Shown: positions 26,113 through 36,051, numbered from the stretch's first letter. The stretch: 64,000 nt of DNA from Pseudonocardia alni (GCF_002813375.1 NZ_PHUJ01000003.1:2666001-2730000), one strand, 5' to 3'. Notes: generated by a model from the letters alone, not told the origin. A program made the numbers and translations.

Positions 26113-27069
26113 TCACACCCCCGCGTACGAGTGCAGTCCGGCCACCACCATGTTGATGAAGAACAGGTTGAACACGATCGTGGCGAAGCCGGCCGTGTTG
26201 ATCCAGGCCGCGGCACCGGAGTTCTTCCACCCCGCGGTGGCCCGGGCGTGCAGGTAGGCGGCGTAGAGCACCCACGCGACGAAGGCCACGGTCTCCTTCG
26301 GGTCCCAGCCCCAGAACCGGCCCCAGGCCGCCTCGGCCCACACCGCTCCGGTGATAATGCCGAAGGTGTAGAGCGGGAACGCGAGCACCGTCACGCGGTA
26401 CGCCAGCCGGTCGAGCGACTCCGCCGACGGCAGCTTCGCGGCCCACGACGCCGGCTTCCCGTTCCGCTTGACCAGGAACAGGAGGCTCGCCACACCGGGC
26501 ACGAGCAGCAGGCCCGACGCCAGCGTGATCGTCGTGACGTGGATGATGATCCAGTACGACTGCAGGGCCGGGACGACGGGCGCCGCGTCGAGGTAGAGCA
26601 CGGTGCCGGTGACGAACATGAGCAGCACGACCGGCGTCAGCACGAACACCCCGGCCGGGCGCAGACCCGGGTGCCGGCGCACGAGCACCAGCCACGCCCC
26701 GACGGCCATCAGACACAGCGCCGAGGTGAACTCGTACATGTTGCCCAGCGGCCACCGGTAGGCGGCGAAGCCGCGCAGCACGATCGACCCGAGGTGGGTC
26801 AGGGCCGCCAGCACCATCAGCGAGATGCCGATCCGGCCGTAGCGGTCGGCACGGGAGCGGCGGCCGTCGTCGGACGGGGGCTCCTCGGGCGCCGCGACCG
26901 CCGTGGACCCGGCCCCCACCGGGGCGGGCTCCTCGTGCCGGGCGGCGGCCCGCGCGACGCGCCGGGCCGCGTACTCCAGCGACGCGAACACCAGCGCCAG
27001 CAGCAGCACGACGAGCGTCGCCTGGAACAGGCGGTCGCTCCACATCGCGGTGGTCGGGTCGACGAGCAT
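26113..27069 (-). CDS. ccsB: System II cytochrome c biogenesis protein CcsB/CcsA (heme handling)
   Basis: This 318-aa protein has about eight membrane helices. The WWD heme-binding motif is AAWGRFWGWDPKETVAFVAW; conserved His residues appear in HLGSIVLRG and IHVTTITLASG. With ResB it forms the synthetase that carries heme across the membrane and ligates it to apocytochrome c. It starts 7 bp after the resB stop, so the genes form one operon ccdA-resB-ccsB. The N-terminus has an added Pro/Glu-rich cytoplasmic loop (about residues 45-75). Confidence 0.93.
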   Translation of the reverse strand: MLVDPTTAMWSDRLFQATLVVLLLALVFASLEYAARRVARAAARHEEPAPVGAGSTAVAAPEEPPSDDGRRSRADRYGRIGISLMVLAALTHLGSIVLRGFAAYRWPLGNMYEFTSALCLMAVGAWLVLVRRHPGLRPAGVFVLTPVVLLMFVTGTVLYLDAAPVVPALQSYWIIIHVTTITLASGLLLVPGVASLLFLVKRNGKPASWAAKLPSAESLDRLAYRVTVLAFPLYTFGIITGAVWAEAAWGRFWGWDPKETVAFVAWVLYAAYLHARATAGWKNSGAAAWINTAGFATIVFNLFFINMVVAGLHSYAGV

Positions 27070-27075
27070 CTCGGG

Positions 27076-28722
27076 TTAACCGTCCTTCTTGTCCGTCGGG
27101 TCGAGCAGCTCGGTCGCGAGCCGGTCGAACTCCTCGCCGTAGCCTGCCCGGTCGGTCCGGGCCAGACCACCGAGGGCGATGTGACCGCCCCCGCCGTCGC
27201 GCGGGGACACCCGCACCCAGAACCGGCGACGCGTGACCGACAACGACAGCGCGAGGCCGCCGACCATCAGCACCGCCGCTGCCAGCACCCAGGACTGGCC
27301 GGGGTCGTGGCCCACCTGCAGGTTCACCCACGGGGTCACACCGTCGAACCGGACGACCGTGCCGTCCGGCAGCCGTGTGGTGTCGCCGATCCCGAGCCGC
27401 GCCGTCGCGACGGAGCGCAGCTCGCCGTCGTCGATCTTGCTCTGGTCGACGCTGAAGATCGACTGGCCTCGGCCGTCGTCGATGCCGAGGTCACCGAGGA
27501 GCACGTCGACGTCGGCGGTCGGCGAGCGCAGGTCCGGGTGCACCGACACCAGCGTGCCCTCGGGGTCGACCGCGCCGGTCGGTGCGAACGTCCCGGTGAC
27601 GGCGAGCTGCGTGGTGCGCCGCTGCTCCGGGTCGGTGATGCCGGGGCGCTCGAACTTCGTCGCCCCCTCCGACAGCTGGGTGCCGGACTGGTCGACCGGG
27701 CGCCACTGCACCTCACCGGTGCGGCTCTGCCCGTCCGGCCAGGTCACCGTGAACTCCGGTGCGTAGCCGTAGCCGGTCAGGTAGACCCGGTCGCCGTCGG
27801 TGCGCAGCGGGTGGTTGACAGCGATCTCGTCGGGGCGCCAGGTGCTGACGCCGTCGCGGACGTCCTGCCCGGTCTGGAACCCGACCGAGGCGCCGAAGGT
27901 CGACGGCTGGCCGTTCGGCAGCCAGGTGCCGTCGAACCGGTCGACCTTCACGCAGAAGTTGTTGAGGTCGGTGCCGTCGACGCGCAGCCCGGCGCGGAAG
28001 CTGTCGTAGCCGAGGATGGAGCTGTTGCAGAACTCGCTGCCGTCGGCGCGGACGATGACGTCGCCCTCGTAGCCGTACATCTTGCCGCCGGCCAGGCCGA
28101 GCAGGATGCCGATCAGGCTGAGGTGGAAGACGAGGTTGCCGGTCTCGCGCAGGAACCCCTTCTCCGCCGAGATCGTGCGGGAGCCGTCGTCCTCGGTGCG
28201 CTCCACGGTGCGCCAGCCGCGCAGCAGCCGCCGCGCCCTGGCCAGCTCGTCGTCGACGCCCGCGGTCGTGTCGCCCTCGGCGTGGTGCGGCAGCCGTGCC
28301 AGGTTGCGCGGGGTCATGACCGGGGGCTGGCGGATCGAGCGCAGGTACTCGCCGGTGCGCGGGAGCACGCAGCCGACCAGCGAGATCATCAGCAGCAGGT
28401 AGATGGCGGCGAACCACGGGCTCGCGAACACCTCGAACCCGCCGACCGCGTCGATCACCGGCGCGACGGCGGGGTTGTCGCGGTAGAAGTCCTCGACGAG
28501 GAACGCGTTCAGCGACCGCTGCGGCAGCAGGGCCCCGGGCATCGCGGCCAGCGCGAGGAGGAACAGCAGGACCAGCGCGGTGCGCATGCTGGTCAGCCCG
28601 CGCCAGGTGTTGCGCAGGAACGCCAGCGCGCGGGCGAGCGGCCCGGGCCGCGGCGACGACGGGGGCACGCCGTCCGGTGTCGACACGGACGGCTGCGGCG
28701 GGGCGTCGGGCGGGGAGCTCAT
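27076..28722 (-). CDS. resB: Cytochrome c biogenesis protein ResB/Ccs1
   Basis: This 548-aa protein has three N-terminal membrane helices (from SMRTALVLLFLLALAAMPGA; WFAAIYLLLMISLVGCVLP; GNLVFHLSLIGILLGLAGG), a large extracytoplasmic domain, and a last helix (SWVLAAAVLMVGGLALSLS). This is the ResB layout. It is the partner of CcsB in heme delivery to cytochrome c. Its ATG shares a base with the ccdA stop (TGATG at 28720-28724), implying translational coupling. The N-terminal 40 residues are a Pro-rich cytoplasmic tail. Confidence 0.94.
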   Translation of the reverse strand: MSSPPDAPPQPSVSTPDGVPPSSPRPGPLARALAFLRNTWRGLTSMRTALVLLFLLALAAMPGALLPQRSLNAFLVEDFYRDNPAVAPVIDAVGGFEVFASPWFAAIYLLLMISLVGCVLPRTGEYLRSIRQPPVMTPRNLARLPHHAEGDTTAGVDDELARARRLLRGWRTVERTEDDGSRTISAEKGFLRETGNLVFHLSLIGILLGLAGGKMYGYEGDVIVRADGSEFCNSSILGYDSFRAGLRVDGTDLNNFCVKVDRFDGTWLPNGQPSTFGASVGFQTGQDVRDGVSTWRPDEIAVNHPLRTDGDRVYLTGYGYAPEFTVTWPDGQSRTGEVQWRPVDQSGTQLSEGATKFERPGITDPEQRRTTQLAVTGTFAPTGAVDPEGTLVSVHPDLRSPTADVDVLLGDLGIDDGRGQSIFSVDQSKIDDGELRSVATARLGIGDTTRLPDGTVVRFDGVTPWVNLQVGHDPGQSWVLAAAVLMVGGLALSLSVTRRRFWVRVSPRDGGGGHIALGGLARTDRAGYGEEFDRLATELLDPTDKKDG

Positions 28723-29594
28723 CAGATCGGCGGGGTGAATCCGGCGATCGAGACCTGCAGCTTGACCAGCCACTGGGACCACAGACCGGACACCAGCAGC
28801 GCCCCGACGAGTACCAGCAGCACTCCCCCGGCGATCTGCACCGCCCGGGTGTGGCGGCGCAGCCAGCCCAGCGCGCGGACCGCCCGGGTCGCGCCCAGCG
28901 CGATCAGCACGAACGGGATACCGAGCCCGGCGCAGTAGGCCAGGATCAGCACGATCCCGCGCACCGAGCCGCCCCCGGTACCGGCGGCGACGGCCACCAC
29001 CCCGGCCAGCGTCGGCCCGATGCAGGGCACCCAGCCCAGGCCGAAGACCGCGCCCAGCAGCGGGGCGCCCACGAGACCGGCCCGCGGCGTCCAGTGCGAG
29101 CGGTACTCGCGCTGCAGCGCGGGGATGGCACCGGCGAACGCCAGCCCCATCACGATCATCACGACGCCGCCGATGCGCTGCAGCAGCGCCTCGTTGTCGA
29201 TGAGGACGTCGGACAGCCACACGACGCCGACCATGATCGCGCCGAACACGACGGTGAACCCGCCGACGAACAGCAGTGCGGCCCCGGCGACCCGCCAGCG
29301 GCCGTCGTCCCGGGCCGGCGCGGCGGTCACGGCGGCGGCCCCCGCGACGCCGTCCTGCACACCGTCCGCGGGCGCGGTCGCGGTCCCGCCCCGGCGGGCG
29401 GCGGCGCGCTCGGTGGCCTCGGCCGGGGTGACCGGCGGGGACTGCGCGCCGACGAGCCCGGCGAGGTAGGCCAGGTAGCCGGGGACCAGCGGGACGACGC
29501 ACGGCGACGCGAAGCTCACCAGCCCCGCGGCGACCGAGACCAGCACTGCGAGCAGCAGCGGCCCCGAGATCGCCAGCGTCGTCGTCGCGTCCAT
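28722..29594 (-). CDS. ccdA: Thiol-disulfide membrane transporter CcdA
   Basis: This 290-aa, six-helix protein of the CcdA/DsbD-beta family has both functional Cys in context: FASPCVVPLVPGYLAYLAG and LGWVPCIGPTLAGVVAVA. It passes electrons from cytosolic thioredoxin to extracytoplasmic ResA to keep the apocytochrome CXXCH thiols reduced. A 55-residue Ala/Gly-rich loop (about 53-100) is inserted after the first helices. It is the first gene of ccdA-resB-ccsB; 86 bp separate it from resA upstream. Confidence 0.95.
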   Translation of the reverse strand: MDATTTLAISGPLLLAVLVSVAAGLVSFASPCVVPLVPGYLAYLAGLVGAQSPPVTPAEATERAAARRGGTATAPADGVQDGVAGAAAVTAAPARDDGRWRVAGAALLFVGGFTVVFGAIMVGVVWLSDVLIDNEALLQRIGGVVMIVMGLAFAGAIPALQREYRSHWTPRAGLVGAPLLGAVFGLGWVPCIGPTLAGVVAVAAGTGGGSVRGIVLILAYCAGLGIPFVLIALGATRAVRALGWLRRHTRAVQIAGGVLLVLVGALLVSGLWSQWLVKLQVSIAGFTPPI

Positions 29595-29680
29595 CGCATC
29601 CCAGGGTAGAAGCCCTGCTCGCGGTGCCGCGCGGCGGGTTCTACAGCGTGTAGTTCACCGGGCGGGGCGCGCCCGCGCGG

Positions 29681-30289
29681 TCACCCGGGGTCAGCGGACG
29701 AACCGGACCTCGGCTCGGCGGCGAGCCGGGTGATGAGCGGCAGCAGGTCCGAGCTCCCGACCGGGACCAGGAACACCGCGGCCACCCGGGCGTCGCGGTC
29801 GAGCACGATCGTCGAGGGCACGACGTTGCGCGGGTAGCCGTCGAGCCGGGCCAGGGTGCGGCCGGGCGCGTCGTAGATCGAGTCGTAGGTGATGCCGCGG
29901 TCGGTCACGAAGTCCAGGGCGGCCTGCCGGTCGTCGCGGACGTCGATCCCGAGGACGACGGCCTTGCCCCGGGCCGCCTCGGCCACGGCCTGCAGCTCGG
30001 GGGCCTCGGTCCGGCACGGGCCGCACCAGGAGCCCCAGATGTTGATGACCCGCACCGTGTCGGGGAAGTCGCCGATGCCGACCTGGGTGCCCTCGCGCAG
30101 CAGGCTCTCGCCGCGCAGGTCGGTGATCGGCTGACGGCTCTCCGGCGGGTCGTAGGTGATGCGCACCTGGCCGCCCGGGGCGACGAACTGGAAGTCCTGG
30201 CCGGGTCCCCCGCCCGCGGCGTCGCGGCCGACGCCGCACCCGGCGACGAGCAGCAGCAGCCCGAGCAGGGCGGGCAGCAGACGTCTCAT
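29681..30289 (-). CDS. ResA/TlpA-like thioredoxin lipoprotein
   Basis: This is 202 aa. The lipobox LLLLVAGCGV gives a lipid-anchored Cys at about residue 18. The thioredoxin fold follows: RVINIWGSWCGPCRTEAPEL (CXXC active site) and a cis-Pro in NVVPSTIVLDRD. It should reduce the apocytochrome heme-binding cysteines outside the membrane, fed by CcdA downstream. The ATG overlaps the stop of the phosphatase-like gene (ATGA). The position equals Rv0526 in M. tuberculosis (from memory). Confidence 0.9.
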   Translation of the reverse strand: MRRLLPALLGLLLLVAGCGVGRDAAGGGPGQDFQFVAPGGQVRITYDPPESRQPITDLRGESLLREGTQVGIGDFPDTVRVINIWGSWCGPCRTEAPELQAVAEAARGKAVVLGIDVRDDRQAALDFVTDRGITYDSIYDAPGRTLARLDGYPRNVVPSTIVLDRDARVAAVFLVPVGSSDLLPLITRLAAEPRSGSSADPG

Positions 30290-30945
30290 GCCCCGGTCAC
30301 CATCGCGCCGCTCGGGCCGGCCGGCTCCGCGTAGCGCAGCCCGGTCATCCGGGTGCCGGTGAACTCGATGCTGGTCAGCGAGGCGAGCGCGCACTGGCGG
30401 CGGCGCGGGTCGTGCCAGAGCTGCCGGCCCGTCAGGTAGCGGCGCAGCGTCCAGATCGGCAGCTGGTGGGACACGCACACGACCTCGCGGCCGGGTGCGA
30501 GCGCCCGCGCGGCGTGCACGGCGCCGAGCATCCGGTGCGCGATCGCGAGGTACGGCTCGCCCCAGGACGGGGTGAACGGGTCGCGCAGCAGCCGCCACAC
30601 CTGCGGGCGCTTGAGCGCGCCGTCGCCGACTCCGAACCGCTTGCCCTCGAAGAGGTTGCCGGACTCGATCAGGCCCTCCTCGGTGTGGATGTCGACGCCG
30701 TGGGCGTCCGCGATCGGGCGGGCGGTCTCCTGGGCGCGCTGCAGCGGCGACGCGACGACGGCGGCGACGTCGTTGCCGTCGAGGTACGCGGCGACGGTCT
30801 TGGCCTGGGCCCGGCCGTGGTCGGACAGGTGGTAGCCGGGGATGCGGCCGTAGAGGACGCCCTCGGGGTTGTGCACCTCGCCGTGGCGCAGCACGTGCAC
30901 CACGGTCACCGGTCCCGATGCGGGCGGGCTGGTCCGGTCGCCCAT
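30286..30945 (-). CDS. Histidine phosphatase-superfamily protein (phosphoglycerate mutase-like)
   Basis: This 219-aa protein has the RHG motif HVLRHGEVHNPEGVLYGR (catalytic His), SPLQRAQETARPIA and a second catalytic His in VVCVSHQLPIWTLRRYL. It is likely a cofactor-independent phosphatase of the GpmB/PhoE group, not the glycolytic mutase, which is at 57.8 kb. It lies between hemL (2-bp gap) and resA (4-bp overlap), so it is translated with heme and cytochrome c genes; the substrate is unknown. Confidence 0.9.
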   Translation of the reverse strand: MGDRTSPPASGPVTVVHVLRHGEVHNPEGVLYGRIPGYHLSDHGRAQAKTVAAYLDGNDVAAVVASPLQRAQETARPIADAHGVDIHTEEGLIESGNLFEGKRFGVGDGALKRPQVWRLLRDPFTPSWGEPYLAIAHRMLGAVHAARALAPGREVVCVSHQLPIWTLRRYLTGRQLWHDPRRRQCALASLTSIEFTGTRMTGLRYAEPAGPSGAMVTGA

Positions 30946-30947
30946 GC

Positions 30948-32288
30948 TCAGGCCCCGTCCGGACGGGTGGCGGCGGCCGCGGCCCGCGCGGCGGCGGCCA
31001 GGCCGATCTCGATCCGCTCGAACGCCTCGTCGTCCAGCGCGGTGGAGACGAACCAGCCCTCGAAGGCGCTCGGGGGCAGGTAGACGCCGTGGTCGAGCAT
31101 CGCGTGGAAGAACGCCGGGTAGCGCCAGGTCTCGGCGGCCTTCGCACCTGCGTAGTCGGTGACCGGGTCGGCGGTGAAGAACGGGGAGAACATGGTGCCC
31201 GCGTACTGGATCGTGTGGGCGACGCCCTCCCGGTCCAGCGCGGCGGTGACCAGCGCGCCGATCCGGTCGGCGTGGGACTGCAGGGTGGCGTAGGCGGCGT
31301 CGTCGGCGTGGCGCAGCGTGGTGAGCCCGGCGGCGACGGCGACCGGGTTCCCGGCCAGCGTGCCCGCCTGGTAGACCGGCCCGGCCGGGGCCAGGTACGA
31401 CATGTGCTGCGCCGACCCGCCGAACGCGGCCGCGGGCAGCCCGCCGGACATGACCTTGCCGAAGGTGTAGAGGTCGCCCGCGACGCCGTCGCAGCCGAAC
31501 CAGCCCTGCCGCGACGCGCGGAACCCGGTCATCACCTCGTCGATCACCAGCAGCGCGCCGTGCGCGTGGCACAGGTCGCGCAGCCCGGCGTTGAAGCCCT
31601 CGACCGGCGGTACCACGCCCATGTTGCCCGCGGCGGCCTCGGTGATCACGCAGGCGATGTCGGCGCCGCGCTGCTCGAAGACCTGGCGGACGGCGTCGAG
31701 GTCGTTGTAGGGCAGCACCACGGTGTCGGCGGCCTGGGCGCCGGTGACGCCCGGGCTGGTCGGCAGGCCGAGGGTGGCGATCCCGGAGCCGGCGTCGGCG
31801 AGCAGCGCGTCGACGTGGCCGTGGTAGCAGCCGGAGAACTTCACGATCACCGTGCGGCCGGTGATGCCGCGGGCGAGCCGGATGGCGCTCATCGTCGCCT
31901 CGGTGCCCGAATTGACCAGACGGACCTGCTCGACCGGGGTCCGGTCGACGATCTCGGCCGCGAGGTCGATCTCGCCCGGGGTCGGGGTGCCGAACGACAG
32001 CCCCTGCGACGCCGCGGACCGCACCGCCTCGACGACGGCCGGGTGCGCGTGCCCCAGGATCATCGGCCCCCAGGAGGAGACGAGGTCGACGTAGGTGGCG
32101 CCGTCGGCGTCGGTGAGGCGGCAGCCCTCACCCGAGACCATGAACCGCGGGGTGCCGCCGACCGAGTTGAACGCCCGTACCGGGGAGTTCACCCCGCCGG
32201 GGATCAGCTCGGTCGCCCGCTCGAAGAGGCGGGCGGACTCCTCGGGTTCCGGGTTGCTCACGGCGGTCCCTGCGCTTCCGGTGCTCAC
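30948..32288 (-). CDS. hemL: Glutamate-1-semialdehyde 2,1-aminomutase HemL
   Basis: This 446-aa PLP enzyme is a class III aminotransferase. Motifs are [57 protein letters not shown] and the PLP lysine in [20 protein letters not shown]. It makes 5-aminolevulinate from glutamate-1-semialdehyde, the second step of the C5 heme route after HemA. GTG 32288 gives a short N-terminal tail; GTG 32261 ([13 protein letters not shown]) is an equally good start. Confidence 0.96.
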   Translation of the reverse strand: MSTGSAGTAVSNPEPEESARLFERATELIPGGVNSPVRAFNSVGGTPRFMVSGEGCRLTDADGATYVDLVSSWGPMILGHAHPAVVEAVRSAASQGLSFGTPTPGEIDLAAEIVDRTPVEQVRLVNSGTEATMSAIRLARGITGRTVIVKFSGCYHGHVDALLADAGSGIATLGLPTSPGVTGAQAADTVVLPYNDLDAVRQVFEQRGADIACVITEAAAGNMGVVPPVEGFNAGLRDLCHAHGALLVIDEVMTGFRASRQGWFGCDGVAGDLYTFGKVMSGGLPAAAFGGSAQHMSYLAPAGPVYQAGTLAGNPVAVAAGLTTLRHADDAAYATLQSHADRIGALVTAALDREGVAHTIQYAGTMFSPFFTADPVTDYAGAKAAETWRYPAFFHAMLDHGVYLPPSAFEGWFVSTALDDEAFERIEIGLAAAARAAAAATRPDGA

Positions 32289-32310
32289 ATCCCCAGTCTC
32301 GCAGCCGGTG

Positions 32311-33087
32311 TCAGGACCGGCTCGCGGCCCCGAGCTTGCGGGTGGCGTACCACTCCTTCGCCGGGCGCCCGAACAGCAGCGCGACCCCGGCGACGGACAG
32401 CGCCACGACGAGTACCGCGAACAGCGGGATCGTCGGCGCCATGAGCAGCAGGAGCGGGATCCCGTAGACGCCGGCCAGCACGGCCAGCGCGATCCGGGCG
32501 CCACCGGCCCCGAGGAACGCGACGACGGCCAGCGCGATCCACACCAGCGCCAGGACGAGGAAGACCCCGCCCATCACCCGCACGAACTGGGTGAGCTGAT
32601 CCATCGTCAGACCGGTCTGGGCCAGCGCGGCGTCGATGTCGGCACGCGGGAGCCCGGTGTCGTTGAGGACCGCGTCGTTGATCGTCGCGAACATCGCGCC
32701 GATGCCCATGACGACGAACGGCAGCGCCGCCGCGACCAGTGCGACCAGCGCGGTGACCACCTGACGCGGCCGGGCCGGACGTCCCTGCGGCCCGCTGCCG
32801 AGCCCCGCCGGGGGCGGCCCCCAGCCCGACGCGGTGTTCCACTGCGGGCCCTGCCCGGCCTGCTGCCCGGGCCCCGGCTGCGGCGCGGCGCCCGGCTGCG
32901 CGGTGGTGCCCGGCTGCGGCGCGGGCGCGGCGGGTGCCTGCTGCGGGGCCGGCGGCGGTGTGGCGCCGCCGTGCCAGCCGTGGGGGTACGGGTTCTGCGG
33001 GTACTGCGGGTAGCGCCCCGTCGACGGCCCGGGCCGGTAGTACTGCGGGGCGTCGTGCTGTCCCGGGTTGCTGCTCACGATGTCCAC
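32311..33087 (-). CDS. Pro/Gln-rich membrane protein of unknown function
   Basis: This is 258 aa. The first 100 residues are Pro/Gly/Gln-rich and probably cytoplasmic and unfolded ([20 protein letters not shown] and similar). Then come four likely membrane helices: [59 protein letters not shown] and [20 protein letters not shown], ending in a basic tail. No domain was recognised. It sits between hemL and hemB, where M. tuberculosis has the transmembrane gene Rv0513 (from memory). Confidence 0.75.
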   Translation of the reverse strand: MDIVSSNPGQHDAPQYYRPGPSTGRYPQYPQNPYPHGWHGGATPPPAPQQAPAAPAPQPGTTAQPGAAPQPGPGQQAGQGPQWNTASGWGPPPAGLGSGPQGRPARPRQVVTALVALVAAALPFVVMGIGAMFATINDAVLNDTGLPRADIDAALAQTGLTMDQLTQFVRVMGGVFLVLALVWIALAVVAFLGAGGARIALAVLAGVYGIPLLLLMAPTIPLFAVLVVALSVAGVALLFGRPAKEWYATRKLGAASRS

Positions 33088-33431
33088 GGTAGCCGTGCCG
33101 GTGTCCGGTTTGCCACGTTCGGCGGTACCCGGCGCCGCGATTCACCCCTCACCGAGCGACCGCCCGGCACCGCCCGGCGGGATCCGGCACCACCGGCCGG
33201 CCGCCGGGGCCCTGCGATGCCGTTCCTCCGGAACCGGAACCCGGACGCGGCGTCGGGCCCGGGTCTCGTCGAGGTCTCCACAGGGAGTGCGGCGAAGTCG
33301 CTTACCCGGTAAGCGAATTCACGGACAGATGGCCCCGGGGGTCGCCGGCCGGTCGGCACGAATGGCGCCGGGCGGCCGAGCCGAGCAGCGCCGGTCGGGT
33401 CCGACCGGCGACGCGCCCCAGGTGGGCGGGG
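33088..33431. other. 344-bp intergenic region upstream of the membrane-protein gene
   Basis: No supportable gene lies here. It should hold the promoter of the minus-strand membrane-protein gene (start 33087) and the end of the hemB transcript. A clean 19-bp palindrome at 33298-33316 is its one strong signal. Confidence 0.6.
33298..33316. promoter_or_regulatory. 19-bp perfect palindromic operator-like site
   Basis: TCGCTTACC-C-GGTAAGCGA is a 9-bp perfect inverted repeat around one base. Half-sites of this size suit TetR- or GntR-type dimers. It lies 211 bp before the membrane-protein start and 116 bp after the hemB stop. The regulator is unknown. Confidence 0.6.
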
Positions 33432-34412
33432 TCAGCCCCGGTCGAGCCAGGTCGCGGCCTCGGTGGCCCAGTAGGTCAGGATCACGTCCGCACCGGCGCG
33501 GCGGATCGAGGTCAGCGTCTCCATGATGGTCCGCTCACGCTCGAGCCAGCCCCGGGCGACGGCGGCCTCGACCATCGCGTACTCACCGGAGATCTGGTAC
33601 GCCGCGACGGGCACGTCGGCGACGTCGGCCACCCGGGCCAGGATGTCCAGGTAGGCCAGGGCGGGCTTCACCATCACCATGTCGGCGCCCTCGTCGAGGT
33701 CGAGTGCCAGCTCGCGCAGCGCCTCGCGGGCGTTGCCGCCGTCCTGCTGGTAGGTCTTGCGGTCGCCCCTGAGCTGCGAGTTCACCGCCTCACGGAACGG
33801 GCCGTAGAACGCCGAGGCGTACTTGGCGGTGTAGGCGAGGATGCCGGTGTCGGTGAACCCGGCCTCGTCGAGCGCGGTGCGGATGACACCGACCTGGCCG
33901 TCCATCATCCCGCTGGGGCCGACGAGGTGGGCGCCCGCACGGGCCTGCTCCACGCCCATCCGGGCGTAGATCTCCAGCGTCGCGTCGTTGTCGACGCCGC
34001 CGTCGGCGTCCAGCACGCCGCAGTGCCCGTGGTCGGTGAATTCGTCGAGGCACAGGTCGGACATGACGACCAGGTCGTCGCCGACCTCGGAGCGCACGTC
34101 GCGCAGGCCGACGTTGAGGATCCCGTCCGGGTCGACGGCGCCGGAGCCGGTCGCGTCGTGGTGCTCGGGGACCCCGAACAGCATCACACCGCCGACGCCC
34201 GCGGCCGCCGCCTCCGCGACCGCCTTGCGCAGCGAGTCGCGGGTGTGCTGGACGACCCCCGGCATCGACCCGATCGGGACCGGTTCCGTCGCGCCCTCAC
34301 GGACGAACATCGGCAGCACCAGCTGCCGCGGACGGACCTCGGTCTCGGAGACCAGCCGCCGCATCGCGGGGGTGGTCCGCAACCGTCGGGGACGCTGCGC
34401 CGGGAAACCCAT
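33432..34412 (-). CDS. hemB: Delta-aminolevulinic acid dehydratase HemB
   Basis: This 326-aa TIM-barrel enzyme joins two ALA molecules into porphobilinogen. The two Schiff-base lysines are in [20 protein letters not shown] and [13 protein letters not shown]. The metal loop reads [20 protein letters not shown], with two Cys and an Asp where classical zinc enzymes have three Cys, so metal use may differ (Mg/Zn mixed type). It is separated from hemD by a hairpin, so it may be transcribed partly apart from rex-hemACD. Confidence 0.96.
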   Translation of the reverse strand: MGFPAQRPRRLRTTPAMRRLVSETEVRPRQLVLPMFVREGATEPVPIGSMPGVVQHTRDSLRKAVAEAAAAGVGGVMLFGVPEHHDATGSGAVDPDGILNVGLRDVRSEVGDDLVVMSDLCLDEFTDHGHCGVLDADGGVDNDATLEIYARMGVEQARAGAHLVGPSGMMDGQVGVIRTALDEAGFTDTGILAYTAKYASAFYGPFREAVNSQLRGDRKTYQQDGGNAREALRELALDLDEGADMVMVKPALAYLDILARVADVADVPVAAYQISGEYAMVEAAVARGWLERERTIMETLTSIRRAGADVILTYWATEAATWLDRG

Positions 34413-34442
34413 GCGGACCAGGCTACGACCGCCCCGGACACA

Positions 34443-34485
34443 CGTCGGCCCCGCACCACCTCGGGAGGCGGTACGGGGCCCGACG
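34443..34485 (-). terminator. Imperfect hairpin between hemD and hemB
   Basis: The arms 34443-34457 and 34470-34485 pair over about 14 bp with one bulge and one mismatch, with a 12-nt loop. It begins nine bases after the hemD stop on the minus strand. It may stop or attenuate transcription from the rex-hemACD operon before hemB. Confidence 0.55.
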
Positions 34486-34493
34486 GGAGCAGC

Positions 34494-36035
34494 TCAGCGG
34501 CGGCGCGCCTTCACCTTCTTCGGCGGCGGCAGGTTGCCCTCGGCGCGCAGCTTCGCGGTGTGGCTGGCCAGCGCGTCGACCAGGGTCGGGACGCGGGCCT
34601 CCTCCGGCTGCACGTCGACCCGCAGGCCGAACTCGCGCGCGGTCTCCGCGGTGGCCGGACCGATGCAGGCGACCAGGGTCCGGGCGTGCGGCTTGCCGGC
34701 GATGCCGACCAGGTTCCGCACCGTCGACGACGAGGTGAAGCACACCGCGTCGAAGCCGCCGGTCTTGATCGCCTCACGGATCGGCGCGGGCGGCGGGGCG
34801 GCCCGGACGGTCCGGTACGCCGTCACGTCGTCGACCTCCCAGCCGCGCTCCTGCAGCCCGGCCGACAGCGTCTCGGTGGCGATGTCGGCGCGCGGGAGCA
34901 GCACCCGGTCGACCGGGTCGAGCACGTCGTCGTGCGGCGGGAAGATGTCCAGCAGGCCCTCGGACGTCGAGGACTGGGACTCGTCGATGTCCGGGACGAG
35001 CTCGGGCTCGATACCGAACTCGCGGACCTTCTCCGCGGTCGAGCGGCCGACGCAGGCGATCTTCACACCGGAGAAGGCGCGGGCGTCGAGGCCGAACTCA
35101 CCGAACTTCTCCCAGACGGCCTTGACCGCGTTGGTCGAGGTGAACACGACCCACTGGTAGCGGCCGTCGACGAGACCCTTGACCGAGCGCTCCATCTGCG
35201 CGGGCGACCGGGGCGGCTCGACGGCGATCGTCGGCACCTCCTCCGGGATGGCGCCGTGCATCCGCAGCCGCTCGCTCATCACGCCGGCCTGGTCCTTGGT
35301 GCGCGGCACCAGGACCCGCCAGCCGTAGAGCGCGCGCGACTCCCACCAGGACAGCTCGCCGCGACGACCGGCGGCCTCGCCGACGGTCAGGACGAGCGCG
35401 CCCTCGAGGTCGCCGCCGTCGGCGGCGATCCGCCCGACCGACGACGAGATGGTCCGCTGGGTGGAGGTGGTGCCGCCCGCGGTGATCGCGACCGGCGTCT
35501 CGTCCGGGACGCCCTGGGCGCTCAGACCGGCGGCGACATCACCGAGCAGCGCGCTCGTCGCGTGCAGCACGACCGGGCCCGGGCTCGCGGCCAGCGCGGC
35601 CCAGTCGACGCCCGCGCGGACGTCGGCCTCGACGTGCGCCGACCCGAGCGCGACACCGGCGTAGGCCGGGACCGCGGTCGAGGACGGGACGCCGGGGACG
35701 ACGTCGAACGGCGTGCCCGAGGCGGACACGGCCATCGCCTCGGCGACGACGGCGTCGTTGGTCAGGGGGTCACCGGAGACCAGCCGGGCCACCGAGCGGC
35801 CCTGGCCCGCCTCGGTGAGCAGGTCGCTCGCGATGTCGGCGGGCTGGCCGACGGCCGGGCGCACCTCGGCGCCGTCGGCGGCCAGGGCGAGGATGCCCTC
35901 GGGCACGTCCGGGTCGGTGATGACCAGCGGCGAGCCGGCGAGCACGTCCCGGGCGCGCACGGTGAGCAGCGCCGGGTCCCCCGGTCCGCTGCCCACGAAG
36001 GCGATCCGCCCCGAGGGGTTGGCAGGTCCTGTCAT
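34494..36035 (-). CDS. hemD: Uroporphyrinogen-III synthase fused to a degenerate SUMT-like domain (HemD)
   Basis: This is 513 aa. Residues about 8-240 resemble the SAM uroporphyrinogen methyltransferase fold (FVGSGPGDPALLTVRARDVL; VVPGVPSSTAVPAYAGVALG; PVAITAGGTTSTQRTI). The usual GDPFxFGRGGEE motif is replaced by GDPLTNDAVVAEA, so methyl transfer is doubtful. Residues about 255-495 are the HemD domain (LVPRTKDQAGVMSERL, VFTSTNAVKAVWEKF, VCFTSSSTVRNLVGI, IGPATAETAREFGL), which closes the ring to uroporphyrinogen III. It lies 16 bp after hemC. Such fusions are usual in actinobacteria. Confidence 0.93.
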   Translation of the reverse strand: MTGPANPSGRIAFVGSGPGDPALLTVRARDVLAGSPLVITDPDVPEGILALAADGAEVRPAVGQPADIASDLLTEAGQGRSVARLVSGDPLTNDAVVAEAMAVSASGTPFDVVPGVPSSTAVPAYAGVALGSAHVEADVRAGVDWAALAASPGPVVLHATSALLGDVAAGLSAQGVPDETPVAITAGGTTSTQRTISSSVGRIAADGGDLEGALVLTVGEAAGRRGELSWWESRALYGWRVLVPRTKDQAGVMSERLRMHGAIPEEVPTIAVEPPRSPAQMERSVKGLVDGRYQWVVFTSTNAVKAVWEKFGEFGLDARAFSGVKIACVGRSTAEKVREFGIEPELVPDIDESQSSTSEGLLDIFPPHDDVLDPVDRVLLPRADIATETLSAGLQERGWEVDDVTAYRTVRAAPPPAPIREAIKTGGFDAVCFTSSSTVRNLVGIAGKPHARTLVACIGPATAETAREFGLRVDVQPEEARVPTLVDALASHTAKLRAEGNLPPPKKVKARRR

Positions 36036-36051
36036 TGAAGAAACTCCCGAA

